Positions 10,019 to 18,213 of a DNA stretch of 64,000 nucleotides are shown piece after piece (position 1 is the stretch's first letter; every line of letters begins with the position of its first letter). Source of the stretch: Cohnella terricola (GTDB lineage: Bacteria > Bacillota > Bacilli > Paenibacillales > Paenibacillaceae); contig NZ_VNJJ01000002.1 in assembly GCF_007786475.1 (NCBI RefSeq), positions 62,001 to 126,000 on the forward strand. The letters are read 5' to 3'. The notes under the pieces are model-generated. The model ran no database searches, had not been told where the DNA came from, and saw nothing but the letters and a program-made list of their open reading frames with translations. A program made the position numbers and the translations under genes.

Positions 10019-11269
10019 ATGCATGACATTATTGTACCAGCGATGGGTGAGTCCATTACGGAAGGAACGATTTCCAAATGGATCGTCAAAGTAGGAGACA
10101 GCGTCAAACAAGGCGATCTTCTGCTCGAGCTGGAAACCGACAAAGTAAACTTGGAAATTAGCGCGGAGCAAGATGGCGTCGTTGCCGAAATTCTTGCCCA
10201 AGAAGGAGATACGGTCAAGATCGGCGAAGCCGTCGGCAGAATCGGCGCAGCGGGTGCAGCTGCTGCTGCTCCGGCCGCTCCGGTTGCGCCTCAGAAGGCT
10301 GAAGCTCCGGCTCAACCTGCAGCTCCAGCCGCCGCAGCGCCTGCTCCTACGCCTGCTAACGGCGACGGGGCCGCTCTGGCGACCCCAGCCGCCAGGAAGC
10401 TCGCTCGCGAGAAAGGCATCGACCTCAGCGCCGTGCCTGCCCGCGATCCGATCGGCCGCATTCACGCGAGCGATGTCGCTTCCGCGGGAACGGCTCCCGC
10501 AGCGGCTCCGCAAGCCGCTGCCGCGTCCAAACCGGCTGCGATCGACAAACCGACCTCGAACACGAACAAACCGGAAGAACGCAAGCGCATGTCCCGCCGT
10601 CGTCTGACGATCGCGAAGCGTCTGGTTGAAGCGCAGCATACGGCTGCCATGCTAACGACCTTTAACGAAGTCGACATGACCGCGATTCTCGAGGTCCGCA
10701 AGCGCCGCAAAGATTCTTTCAAAGAAAAGCACGATGTCGGACTGGGCTTCATGTCCTTCTTCACCAAAGCGGTCGTCGGCGCGCTTAAGGCGTTCCCGCA
10801 TCTGAACGCAGAGATTAGCGGCGAAGATATCATCGTTAAGAAATATTACGACATCGGCATCGCGGTATCCGCGAAAGAAGGCCTTGTCGTTCCGGTTCTG
10901 CGCGATGCGGACCGACTCGGCTTCGCGGAAATCGAACGCACGATCGTGCAATTGGCCGGCAAAGCGCGCAACAACACGCTTGAATTGTCCGAGCTACAAG
11001 GCGGCACGTTCACGATCACGAATGGCGGCGTATTCGGCTCCCTGCTGTCCACGCCGATTCTGAACGCGCCTCAAGTCGGCATCCTTGGCATGCACAAGAT
11101 CCAGCTTCGTCCGGTCGCGATCGACGCAGAGCGCATGGAGAACCGTCCGATGATGTACATCGCTCTGTCGTACGACCACAGAATCGTCGACGGCGCGGAA
11201 GCCGTGCAATTCCTCGTCAAGATCAAGGAAATGCTCGAAGATCCGGAAACGCTGCTTCTTGAAGGCTAA
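10019..11269 (+). CDS. odhB: Dihydrolipoyllysine-residue succinyltransferase, E2 of the 2-oxoglutarate dehydrogenase complex
   Basis: This 416-residue E2 subunit starts with a lipoyl domain whose modified lysine is K42 ([11 protein letters not shown]). An alanine/proline-rich hinge (about 80-120) follows, then the peripheral-subunit-binding domain ([16 protein letters not shown] through IGRIHASDV) and the catalytic acyltransferase domain ending in [13 protein letters not shown] with the active-site histidine. AGGTAACGGC-type spacing and the five-base gap after odhA show one transcript. A strong terminator follows, so the E3 gene (lipoamide dehydrogenase) is not part of this unit. LplJ at 30.4 kb could supply its lipoyl group. 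Confidence 0.97.
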   Translation: MHDIIVPAMGESITEGTISKWIVKVGDSVKQGDLLLELETDKVNLEISAEQDGVVAEILAQEGDTVKIGEAVGRIGAAGAAAAAPAAPVAPQKAEAPAQPAAPAAAAPAPTPANGDGAALATPAARKLAREKGIDLSAVPARDPIGRIHASDVASAGTAPAAAPQAAAASKPAAIDKPTSNTNKPEERKRMSRRRLTIAKRLVEAQHTAAMLTTFNEVDMTAILEVRKRRKDSFKEKHDVGLGFMSFFTKAVVGALKAFPHLNAEISGEDIIVKKYYDIGIAVSAKEGLVVPVLRDADRLGFAEIERTIVQLAGKARNNTLELSELQGGTFTITNGGVFGSLLSTPILNAPQVGILGMHKIQLRPVAIDAERMENRPMMYIALSYDHRIVDGAEAVQFLVKIKEMLEDPETLLLEG

Positions 11270-11282
11270 TATGAAACAAAAA

Positions 11283-11330
11283 ACAATCCGCCGCTTGCGC
11301 CCCGCGCGCATGAAGGCGGATTGTTTTTTT
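11283..11330 (+). terminator. Terminator of odhAB
   Basis: ACAATCCGCC (11283-11292) pairs with GGCGGATTGT (11315-11324) and is followed by a run of T to 11330. This is a classic intrinsic terminator just after odhB. Confidence 0.92.
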
Positions 11331-11349
11331 GATTAGAGTCACCTAGTCC

Positions 11350-11925
11350 GGTTTCGCCGGACTACTGACTCCCGTACCCCCATCTCGCACGATGTAACTC
11401 TGTTTCGCCGGACTACTGACGCCCGTACCCCCATCTCGCACGATGTAACTCGGTTTCGCCGGACTACTGACGCCCGTCCCCCCATCTCGCACGATGTAAC
11501 TCGGTTTCGCCGGACTACTGGCGCCCGTATCCTCATTTCGCACGATACAACTCGGTTTCGCCGGACTACTGTCGCCCGTACCCCCATTTCGCACGATGTA
11601 ACTCGGTTTCGCCGGACTACTGTCGCCCGTACCCCCATCTCGCATGATATAACTCGGTTTCGCCGGACTACTGTCGCCCGTACCCCCATCTCGCACGATG
11701 TAACTCGGTTTAGCCGTACTACTGACGACCGTTCCCCCATCTCGCACGATTTAACTCGGTTTCACCGGACTACTGTCGCCCGTACCCCCTTCTCGCCCGA
11801 TGTAACTCGGTTTAGCCGGACTACTGACGACCGTACCCCCTTCTCGCACGATATAACTCGGTTTCGCCGGACTGCAGACGCCCGTACCCTCATTTCGCAC
11901 GATGTAGCTCGGTTTCGCCGGACTG
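11350..11925. repeat. Tandem array A: 11 units of exactly 51 bp plus a partial unit
   Basis: Units start at 11350, 11401, 11452, 11503, 11554, 11605, 11656, 11707, 11758, 11809 and 11860, with a truncated twelfth at 11911. Each begins GGTTTCGCCGGACTACTG (with small variants) and ends CACGATGTAACTC. Units differ by a few substitutions, yet there is no insertion or deletion in 561 bases. Because 51 is 17 codons, reading frames on the minus strand stay open by geometry; no ribosome site or convincing start supports a gene. The array starts 19 bases after the odhAB terminator. The function is unknown. Confidence 0.95.
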
Positions 11926-11953
11926 TCAGTGCGTTATTAGTTAGTTGGGTTGG

Positions 11954-12157
11954 GTTGCGTTGGATAGTGATAGAGCACAGTCAGTGCGCTATTGGTTCGT
12001 TGGTGTCACGTCGGTTGGGGATAGAGTACTTTTAGTGCCCTATTGGTTCGTTAATGTCACGTCGGGTGGTAGTAGAGTACTGTCAGTGTGTTATTGGTCA
12101 GTTAGTGTTGCATTGGATAGCGATAGAGAACAGTCAGTGCGCTATTGGTTCGTTCAT
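11954..12157. repeat. Tandem array C: four diverged 51-bp units of a different family
   Basis: Units start at 11954, 12005, 12056 and 12107, again exactly 51 bases apart. Shared words include ATAGAG about 19 bases into the unit and CAGTGCGCTATTGGTTCGTT in the second half. The sequence is not obviously related to array A, which adjoins it directly. The bases 11911-11953 look like a hybrid that begins as an array A unit and continues as array C sequence (GTCAGTGCGTTATTAGTTAG). The function is unknown. Confidence 0.88.
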
Positions 12158-12171
12158 GGTCAGCTATGCTC

Positions 12172-12202
12172 AAAAAGCCGCTCCGGCAATCGGAGCGGCT
12201 TT
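12172..12202 (-). terminator. Terminator of the glucokinase gene
   Basis: AAAGCCGCTCC and GGAGCGGCTTT pair around GCAATCG-like loop bases. On the minus strand the hairpin is followed by TTTTTG. It lies just downstream of the ROK kinase stop codon. Confidence 0.9.
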
Positions 12203-12219
12203 GCTTTATCGAAACTACC

Positions 12220-13164
12220 TTACTCTCTGACCAACAAAGCCGCGCCAATCGCGCCCGCTTCCTTACCCAGCAGCGGCGAGACGAATTTGACTCCGCGAGC
12301 CATCGTGCCGATTCCGTGATCGGCGATATACCGATGCATCGGCTCCAGCAGTGGCGCGCCTATGCTCGAAGCGCCTCCCCCGATGATGACAACCTCCGGA
12401 TTCATCGCATGGATGATGCTTACCATCCCCGCTCCAAGCGCCTGCCCAGCCTCTTCCAGAATCCGCACGGACAGCTCGTCGCCTTCTGCTGCCGCTTCGG
12501 CGACATGGCGGGAAGTAATCGCTTCGCCGCCCGCTTTCTCTATCAATAATGCAGCTTGATCGGGGAGATCGGCGGCCATCTGATTGGCGCGTCTACCGAT
12601 CGCCGTGCCGGACGCATACGTTTCCAAACATCCTACGTTGCCGCAAAGACATTTAGGGCCTTTCCAATCGATCGTAATATGGCCCAATTCCCCGGCGCTG
12701 GAATCTCTTCCCCGCACTAATTTCCCGCCGCTCACGATCCCCGCGCCGATACCCGTGGATACCGTCACATATACACAATCCTTCGTTCCTCGCCCAGCTC
12801 CCGCGGCCCATTCGCCGTAAGCCGCAGCATTCGCGTCATTCTCCAGGTTAACGGGAACGCCGAACGCCTCCCTCAGCTTCGTTCCGAGCGGTACGTTCGT
12901 CCACCCCAGATTCGAGGCGTACGCGACGACACCTTCCCCGGAATTCAGCGTCCCAGCCGTCGCCACACCGATGCTGGCCAGTTGATAGGACTCGTCCAAG
13001 CCTTCGCGAATCAATTCAATCATACGCCCGATAACCGCGTCCGCCCCTTCTTGGGCATGCGTGGCCGCCTCGGTTTTTTTCAGAACCGTTCCATTCTCGT
13101 CCAGGATCAAAGCCAGAATCTTCGTCCCTCCGAGATCGATGCCCGCGTACACTTGCTTCTTCAT
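12220..13164 (-). CDS. glcK: ROK family glucokinase
   Basis: This is a 314-residue cytoplasmic sugar kinase of the ROK family, most likely ATP-dependent glucokinase. The N-terminal phosphate-binding motif is GIDLGGTK, the substrate/catalytic region is NLENDANAAAYGEW, and VSTGIGAGIV forms the second glycine-rich loop. The zinc site GHITIDWKGPKCLCG then CGNVGCLE matches the ROK CxCGxxGCxE signature. There is no N-terminal DNA-binding domain, so it is an enzyme and not a ROK repressor. It is transcribed alone, with its own terminator toward the 51-bp arrays. Confidence 0.92.
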   Translation of the reverse strand: MKKQVYAGIDLGGTKILALILDENGTVLKKTEAATHAQEGADAVIGRMIELIREGLDESYQLASIGVATAGTLNSGEGVVAYASNLGWTNVPLGTKLREAFGVPVNLENDANAAAYGEWAAGAGRGTKDCVYVTVSTGIGAGIVSGGKLVRGRDSSAGELGHITIDWKGPKCLCGNVGCLETYASGTAIGRRANQMAADLPDQAALLIEKAGGEAITSRHVAEAAAEGDELSVRILEEAGQALGAGMVSIIHAMNPEVVIIGGGASSIGAPLLEPMHRYIADHGIGTMARGVKFVSPLLGKEAGAIGAALLVRE

Positions 13165-13392
13165 TGAAGTACCTCCGTACTATGCAAGAAATCGGCCAAC
13201 CACACCGTAACGAACCAATCTCTGGCTATTATAGCTGTGCTCGGCCGCCCGAACAAGTAGCTTTAAGCATATAGAGGGGGAATTTTCTCTAGGAGCCGGC
13301 GCCGTTCTTTGAACTGCAACTTCGATTGTTCTATAATAGGAGACGAATCAAAGTTTTCCGATAGCATATCGGTAATCGAGAGGAGATTAGCT

Positions 13393-14247
13393 ATGAGCCA
13401 TACCGTACCTACCCGTCTGCAAGATACCGTCACGCTGAACAACGGGGTCCAAATGCCCTGGTTTGGACTAGGCGTGTTCAAAGTAGAGGAAGGCAGCGAA
13501 GTCATCGATTCCGTGAAAAACGCCATCAAGAACGGCTATCGCAGCATCGATACCGCCGCTATCTACAAAAACGAAGAAGGCGTCGGTCAAGCGATCGCCG
13601 AATCGATCCGCGAATACTCCGTTCCGCGCGAGGATCTGTTCATCACGTCCAAAGTATGGAATGCCGATCAAGGCTTCCAAACGACGCTTGATGCGTTCGA
13701 CCTCAGCCTGAAGAAGCTGGGCCTGGACTACTTGGACCTCTATCTCGTTCACTGGCCCGTGAAAGGGAAATATAAAGAAACTTGGAAAGCGCTCGAGCAG
13801 ATCTACAAATCGGGCAAAGTCCGCGCGATCGGCGTCAGCAATTTCCACGTTCACCATCTGGAAGACATCCTTGCGGACGCGGAAGTCGTTCCGGCCGTAG
13901 ACCAAGTGGAGCTTCACCCGTACTTGTCGCAGGTCGGATTGCGCGATTTCGCCCGTTCCAAGGGCATTCAGATCGAAGCCTGGTCGCCGCTCGGACAAGG
14001 GCTCGTGCTGAAGGATCCGGTTATCGAAGCGCTTGCTTCCAAACACGGCAAATCCCCGGCGCAGATCGTTCTCCGTTGGAACTTGCAGAGCGGAATCGTC
14101 ACGATTCCGAAGTCAGTGCAAGAATCGCGGATCATCGCTAACGCGGACATCTTCGGCTTTGAGCTCAGCGCTGAGGATATGAAAGCGATCGACGAGCTTA
14201 ACCAAGATCGGCGCGTCGGCCCGGACCCGGACAATTTTAACTTCTAA
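13393..14247 (+). CDS. Aldo/keto reductase
   Basis: This is a 284-residue NADPH-dependent aldo/keto reductase close to Bacillus YvgN/YtbE. The catalytic tetrad can be seen: Asp and Tyr in SIDTAAIYKNEEGVG, Lys in ITSKVWN and His in YLVHWPVKGK. Cofactor-binding residues fall in IPKSVQESRIIANADIF. The ATG at 13393 follows AGGAG and gives the usual N-terminus (LQDTVTLNNGVQMPWFGLGV). It likely reduces reactive aldehydes such as methylglyoxal. It is monocistronic. Confidence 0.93.
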   Translation: MSHTVPTRLQDTVTLNNGVQMPWFGLGVFKVEEGSEVIDSVKNAIKNGYRSIDTAAIYKNEEGVGQAIAESIREYSVPREDLFITSKVWNADQGFQTTLDAFDLSLKKLGLDYLDLYLVHWPVKGKYKETWKALEQIYKSGKVRAIGVSNFHVHHLEDILADAEVVPAVDQVELHPYLSQVGLRDFARSKGIQIEAWSPLGQGLVLKDPVIEALASKHGKSPAQIVLRWNLQSGIVTIPKSVQESRIIANADIFGFELSAEDMKAIDELNQDRRVGPDPDNFNF

Positions 14248-14267
14248 ATTCCCGCGTCCAACGACAA

Positions 14268-14311
14268 AGAAGGCTCTGCCCTCCGGAATGAAACCGGCGG
14301 CAGAGCCTTCT
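14268..14311. terminator. Inverted repeat between aldo/keto reductase and the small gene
   Basis: AGAAGGCTCTGCC (14268-14280) pairs perfectly with GGCAGAGCCTTCT (14299-14311). The trailing T-run is weak on both strands, so it may act as a bidirectional terminator between convergent genes. Confidence 0.7.
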
Positions 14312-14338
14312 GCGATTAACGGACCGTCCGATCAATCC

Positions 14339-14551
14339 CTACACTCCCGTACGTCGCTTTTGGTTATTTTGCACCTTATGGATCTGCGTCTTCATTTTTT
14401 TCGTGTCAGTCGAATAGCCGCCCTTTCCGGCGCCTTGCCTCGCTTGTTTCTTTTTCTCCAGAATGCGTTTGATCGCATCGGCCTGGCTGAGCTTCTTCGG
14501 CTGGTCTTCGCCTGTCCCCGTATCCGCGGAATTCTCGTGATTATCGCTCAT
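14339..14551 (-). CDS. Small hydrophilic protein of unknown function
   Basis: This is a 70-residue, strongly charged protein. The acidic N-terminus (MSDNHENSADTGTGED) is followed by an amphipathic helix ADAIKRILEKKKQARQ and a basic tail ending QNNQKRRTGV. GAGGTGAT stands a few bases before the ATG at 14551, which supports translation. Short proteins with this layout occur in related Bacillales, but I do not know a function. The composition suggests nucleic-acid binding or a disordered protein; this is only a guess. Confidence 0.7.
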   Translation of the reverse strand: MSDNHENSADTGTGEDQPKKLSQADAIKRILEKKKQARQGAGKGGYSTDTKKMKTQIHKVQNNQKRRTGV

Positions 14552-14608
14552 TAGATCACCTCATATCAGATTACTCGTCTATTCTACAATATTTGAGCGA
14601 CGAAGTAA

Positions 14609-15214
14609 TCAGTCAGATTGGCCGGGGACGTCGGCAGTCTCTTCCGGAACGGCTTTTTTCTTGCCCAGCTTTTTCTTGAATATCAAGAACAGAATAACCA
14701 GAGGAATCGCGATCGCTGCAATATACAGCGAGACTTCTTTTACCATACCTTCGGCCGAGCGGCCGTAAATATAGAATAGCAAACCTACTGCGTAGAATTT
14801 GACTGCCCTGCCGACGGCGGCATAAGCGAGCAGTCTCCATAACGGATAGTTCAAGCAACCCGAGAGAATGGTGAACACTTTGAAGGGAATCGGCGTGAAG
14901 GAACCGATCAGTATGGCGGCCTCTCCGTTCTTCTGGAACATTCGCGTCGCGGAGTCGACCCAGCTTTTCTTAAGCAGCTTATGAAGTACGGAATGTCCGA
15001 GAAGTTTGCCGATGAGGTAGCCGATCGGCGTGCCGAGAAGACACGCAACATATCCGGCCGTGGCCAGCCACAACGCGTTGGAAGGATCGAGCAGACTCAA
15101 TGACACTTGCAAGAAAAAAGCGGGAATCGGAAAAAAGATCGCGTCGATAAACGAATGGATGAATAATCCCCAAATGCCGAACTCCATTAAACCATCGATA
15201 AAGTGTTGAAACAT
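14609..15214 (-). CDS. VTT-domain membrane protein (DedA/YqaA-like)
   Basis: This is a 201-residue integral membrane protein with the VTT (SNARE-associated/DedA-like) domain. The start FGIWGLFIHSFIDAIFFPIP is typical of YqaA-type members, and the conserved internal element GSFTPIPFKVFTILSG contains the usual re-entrant loop. Four to five hydrophobic segments are visible, with a lysine-rich C-terminal tail. Family members are linked to lipid scrambling or flipping of undecaprenyl phosphate and phospholipids; which applies here is unknown. It is a single gene upstream of the small basic protein. Confidence 0.85.
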   Translation of the reverse strand: MFQHFIDGLMEFGIWGLFIHSFIDAIFFPIPAFFLQVSLSLLDPSNALWLATAGYVACLLGTPIGYLIGKLLGHSVLHKLLKKSWVDSATRMFQKNGEAAILIGSFTPIPFKVFTILSGCLNYPLWRLLAYAAVGRAVKFYAVGLLFYIYGRSAEGMVKEVSLYIAAIAIPLVILFLIFKKKLGKKKAVPEETADVPGQSD

Positions 15215-15387
15215 GAGTGCTTGCTCCTATCTGAAACGGTCTCTGTATTAGCGGTCGTAAAGCCCTTCTATTCCATTCCTCCTCATCTTCATGCTATCTC
15301 TATATGACTATATACTCAATTCGTTCGAGTCTAGTTTCAAATTAGACTTAAGGCTATTTTTTTCCCATCCCCCAGTCGGAAATAAAA

Positions 15388-15422
15388 CGGCGCTCAACCG
15401 TTTAGAAAACGATCGAGCGCCG
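15388..15422 (-). terminator. Terminator overlapping the end of the P-loop kinase gene
   Basis: CGGCGCTC (15388-15395) pairs with GAGCGCCG (15415-15422). On the minus strand the stem is followed by TTTTATTT. The upstream arm lies inside the last codons of the gene that ends at 15394. Confidence 0.75.
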
Positions 15423-15978
15423 TGAGCTTTTCTTCGGATAGCGGTAACGAGTTATCGTAAAATAATACGGCGTTTTCAGGCAGCGGCCACTTCGGCTCCC
15501 TGACCGTCAAGGAGCGGCTGAACTCGTCCCAATGTTCCAGCTTCCACCTGTCCAGAACCGTATCCCGTCGCCGGATTCGCTCGCGGTATGACTCCAAATC
15601 CGCCAAATACGCGACGATGACCTTCACTTCCACTTGCCCCGCGGCTGCCCCGATTCGCGACAGTTCGGAACGAATCCAATTCGGGTCTTCAGTCTCCTTC
15701 GTGAATGGCCCGATCACGTAAGCGTCTATTCCGAGCTCCAAGTTCTCCAGCGCGGCATCCATCGTAATCCGGTAGCCCAGGTCCCGGCATAACCTTTTGT
15801 AGTCCGCGGAATCCCGATCGCTCGGATCAAGACCTGCGAGTGTCATGATTGCCTCCGCGGCTGGGCGCAGCAGCGTGTCCATATCGAGCAAGGCCACACC
15901 TCGTCTTGCGGCTAGCGCCTTTGCTAGCGTCGTTTTTCCAGCTCCCGCTCCTCCGATGAAGAAGACCAGCTTCGCCAT
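15394..15978 (-). CDS. P-loop nucleotide kinase-like ATPase
   Basis: This is a 194-residue protein with a Walker A motif near the start (FFIGGAGAGKTTLAKAL) and a hydrophobic strand ending in Asp (VALLDMDTLL). It belongs to the broad AAA/zeta-toxin/gluconate-kinase-like kinases, and the arginine-rich ERIRRRDTVLDRWK could form the lid. The substrate is unknown. The ATG at 15978 starts just before the Walker strand; an in-frame ATG five codons upstream (15993) is also possible, since neither has a strong ribosome site. It is divergent from katA. Confidence 0.72.
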   Translation of the reverse strand: MAKLVFFIGGAGAGKTTLAKALAARRGVALLDMDTLLRPAAEAIMTLAGLDPSDRDSADYKRLCRDLGYRITMDAALENLELGIDAYVIGPFTKETEDPNWIRSELSRIGAAAGQVEVKVIVAYLADLESYRERIRRRDTVLDRWKLEHWDEFSRSLTVREPKWPLPENAVLFYDNSLPLSEEKLTALDRFLNG

Positions 15979-16083
15979 GTTTCCGACCCCCATACGGTTT
16001 GATATTGCATTTATTGGTTACATCTATTTTACCGCGAATGAACTCGATTTTCGCCGTCGAAATATACGAGATTTAATCTTAAA

Positions 16084-16098
16084 TTATAATAATTATAA
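16084..16098. promoter_or_regulatory. PerR box
   Basis: TTATAATAATTATAA matches the Bacillus PerR operator consensus (7-1-7, TTATAATNATTATAA) at every defined position. It lies about 75 bases upstream of the katA start, so peroxide-responsive repression by PerR is expected. Confidence 0.9.
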
Positions 16099-16117
16099 AA
16101 TAGTATTGATTATTCCT

Positions 16118-16132
16118 TGATAATTGTTATCA
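16118..16132. promoter_or_regulatory. Fur-like box
   Basis: TGATAATTGTTATCA matches the Fur 7-1-7 consensus TGATAATNATTATCA except for one base. It sits 19 bases downstream of the PerR box and about 40 bases before the katA start, so iron regulation is likely in addition to peroxide regulation. Confidence 0.72.
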
Positions 16133-16173
16133 TTATATTTAGACCAATTCTAATCTATAGGAGTGATTACGTG

Positions 16174-17631
16174 ATGAGTACGCCTAACAACAAATTGACG
16201 ACAAGCTGGGGGGCTCCCGTCGGAGACAACCAAAATTCGATGACTGCCGGCTCGCGAGGCCCTACGCTGATTCAAGATGTACACCTTCTTGAGAAGCTCG
16301 CGCACTTCAACCGGGAACGCGTTCCCGAGCGTGTCGTACATGCCAAAGGCGCCGGAGCCCACGGTTACTTCGAAGTCACGAACGATCTATCCTTGTATAC
16401 GAAAGCCGCTTTCCTCTCGGAAGTAGGCAAACGCACCCCGATGTTCATCCGCTTCTCAACGGTGGCAGGCGAGCTTGGTTCGGCCGATACGGTACGCGAC
16501 CCGCGCGGATTCGCCGTGAAGTTCTACACCGAAGAGGGAAACTACGATCTGGTCGGCAATAATACGCCCGTCTTTTTCATTCGCGACGCCATTAAATTCC
16601 CGGACTTCATTCATACCCAGAAGCGCCACCCGCAAACCCATCTGAAAAATCCAAACGCGATATGGGATTTCTGGTCCCTCTCTCCCGAATCGCTGCATCA
16701 AGTGACGATCCTGATGTCCGACCGCGGCATTCCGGCGACGCTTCGGCATATGAACGGCTACGGCAGCCATACGTTCAAGTGGGTGAACGCTCAAGGCGAA
16801 GGCGTCTGGGTAAAATACCACTTCAAGACAGATCAAGGCGTCAAAAACCTTGACGTCGATCTCGCTGCCAAGCTGGCAGGAGATAATCCGGATTATCATA
16901 CTGAAGATCTGTTCAATGCCATCGATAAGGGAGACCATCCTTCCTGGACGCTGTACGTGCAGATCATGCCTATCGCCGACGCGAATACGTACCGATTCGA
17001 TCCGTTCGACGTGACGAAAGTCTGGTCCCAGAAAGATTATCCGCTGATCGAGGTCGGCAAAATGGTACTGAACCGGAATCCGGAAAATTACTTCGCCGAA
17101 GTCGAGCAAGCGACGTTCTCCCCGGGATCGTTCGTGCCGGGCATCGAAGCTTCTCCGGACAAAATGCTGCAAGGGCGCCTGTTCGCCTACTCCGACGCCC
17201 ATCGCTACCGGGTGGGAGCCAACCATAACTCGCTGCCGATCAACCGTCCGCATTCGGAAGTGAATCACTACCAGCGGGACGGAGCGATGCGTTCCGACAA
17301 TAACGGCGGCGGCTCCGTCTACTACGAGCCGAACAGCTACGGCGGGCCGACGCAATCGCCGCAATACAAGACGGCGGCTTACGAGGTGTCGGGCGAAGCC
17401 GACAGCGTCGCCTACGATCATGACGATCACTACACGCAAGCCGGCGATCTCTATCGCCTCCTAAGCGAAGAAGAGCGCACGCGCCTCGTGCAGAACGTCG
17501 TCGGTGCCATGAAACCCGTCGAGAAGGACGAAATCAAGCTGCGCCAGATCGGCCACTTCTACAAGGCCGATCCCGAATATGGCGAGCGGGTCGCGCAAGG
17601 CCTCGGCTTAGCGGTTCCGCAAGGCGTATAA
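16174..17631 (+). CDS. katA: Catalase, vegetative type
   Basis: This is a 485-residue monofunctional haem catalase very close to Bacillus KatA in length and sequence. The catalytic histidine lies in [16 protein letters not shown], the conserved asparagine in [16 protein letters not shown], and the proximal haem tyrosine in [15 protein letters not shown]. The ATG at 16174 (or the GTG just before it at 16171) follows ATAGGAGTGAT. Upstream are a perfect PerR box and a near-perfect Fur-like box. A strong terminator follows. The last 23 bases plus the terminator occur again 530 bases downstream after the VOC gene. Confidence 0.97.
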   Translation: MSTPNNKLTTSWGAPVGDNQNSMTAGSRGPTLIQDVHLLEKLAHFNRERVPERVVHAKGAGAHGYFEVTNDLSLYTKAAFLSEVGKRTPMFIRFSTVAGELGSADTVRDPRGFAVKFYTEEGNYDLVGNNTPVFFIRDAIKFPDFIHTQKRHPQTHLKNPNAIWDFWSLSPESLHQVTILMSDRGIPATLRHMNGYGSHTFKWVNAQGEGVWVKYHFKTDQGVKNLDVDLAAKLAGDNPDYHTEDLFNAIDKGDHPSWTLYVQIMPIADANTYRFDPFDVTKVWSQKDYPLIEVGKMVLNRNPENYFAEVEQATFSPGSFVPGIEASPDKMLQGRLFAYSDAHRYRVGANHNSLPINRPHSEVNHYQRDGAMRSDNNGGGSVYYEPNSYGGPTQSPQYKTAAYEVSGEADSVAYDHDDHYTQAGDLYRLLSEEERTRLVQNVVGAMKPVEKDEIKLRQIGHFYKADPEYGERVAQGLGLAVPQGV

Positions 17632-17671
17632 GTTCCGCGAAAAGCCCGACCGAGAGCAACATTCGGTCGGG
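17609..17671. repeat. Left copy of a 63-bp direct repeat (katA tail and terminator)
   Basis: This stretch covers the last codons of katA and its terminator stem. It matches 18139-18201 at about 60 of 63 positions, at a constant offset of 530 bases. The two copies flank the AT-rich VOC gene. Confidence 0.9.
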
Positions 17672-17677
17672 CTTTTT
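17641..17677 (+). terminator. katA terminator
   Basis: AAAGCCCGACCGA (17641-17653) pairs with TCGGTCGGGCTTT (17663-17675) and TT follows. It is a strong intrinsic terminator. Confidence 0.92.
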
Positions 17678-17793
17678 ATAGTGCTAATTTAACAATCGGG
17701 CATTATAGTTGAAAAAGGAACTAAAATTAAATTCCCGAAAATCTAATGTAATCGGATAGTGTAAAATTTGATGACAGACAGGAGTTAGATACG

Positions 17794-18141
17794 ATGATTA
17801 AAGGTTTCGGAGGAGTATTTTGGAGAACTAAGGATCTTGAAGCGATAAAAAAATGGTACAGTGAAGTGTTGCAGCTTGAAATAGAAAATTGGAATGGGAC
17901 TGTGATAAAACCCCAATCAGGAAATGAGACTATCTTTTCTTTCTTTACCGAGAATGACAGTTATTTTCCAACGGAACAACAAGTGATGTTAAATTTCCAA
18001 GTACATAATCTTAACGAGATGATGAAGCATCTTGAACATGTTGGTGTACCTCTTGCAAAGAAAGAAGAGATTAGCGAGTTTGGAAAGTTTATTTGGATTA
18101 AAGATCCTGAAGGTCGACTGGTCGAGCTTTGGGAGAAATAG
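17794..18141 (+). CDS. VOC family protein (glyoxalase/bleomycin-resistance fold), probably acquired
   Basis: This is a 115-residue single-domain vicinal-oxygen-chelate protein. It has GVFWRTKDLEAIKKWYSEVL at the start and IKDPEGRLVELWEK at the end, the usual paired beta-alpha-beta-beta-beta pattern. The C-terminal metal-ligand glutamate (VELWE) is present, but the N-terminal His/Gln ligand is not evident, so activity is uncertain. The gene is visibly AT-rich (about 38% G+C over a hand-counted 60 bases) against roughly 55% around it, and its stop codon abuts a second copy of the katA tail. ACAGGAGTTAG lies before the start. It was probably transferred into this site. Confidence 0.85.
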   Translation: MIKGFGGVFWRTKDLEAIKKWYSEVLQLEIENWNGTVIKPQSGNETIFSFFTENDSYFPTEQQVMLNFQVHNLNEMMKHLEHVGVPLAKKEEISEFGKFIWIKDPEGRLVELWEK

Positions 18142-18201
18142 CGGTTCCGCAAGGCGTATAAGTTCAACGAAAAGCCCGACCGAGAGCAACAATCGGTCGG
18201 G
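18139..18201. repeat. Right copy of the 63-bp direct repeat, including a duplicated terminator stem
   Basis: This repeats 17609-17671 with three substitutions. Its first bases form the VOC stop codon. The stem AAAGCCCGACCGA/TCGGTCGGG is kept, but the plus-strand T-run is degraded to GATTTATTAT. On the minus strand it reads TCGGTCGGGCTTTTCG and can serve as the lspA terminator. Confidence 0.9.
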
Positions 18202-18213
18202 ATTTATTATCTT

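Noticed and set aside
11339-11747. Two long overlapping minus-strand reading frames through array A coding for 17-residue repeats
   Set aside because: A 51-bp unit is 17 codons, so any frame free of stops in one unit stays open throughout. Two frames are open at once, there is no ribosome binding site, and both strands show ordinary substitution patterns. A real repeat protein cannot be excluded but is not supported.
11945-12319. Plus-strand frame through array C reaching into the glucokinase gene
   Set aside because: It is kept open by the 51-bp period and then overlaps the real glucokinase gene on the other strand; there is no ribosome site.
17794-18141. VOC gene as part of a transposon or insertion sequence
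   Set aside because: There is no transposase gene and no terminal inverted repeats; the flanking 63-bp copies are direct repeats of katA sequence, which fits recombination better than transposition.
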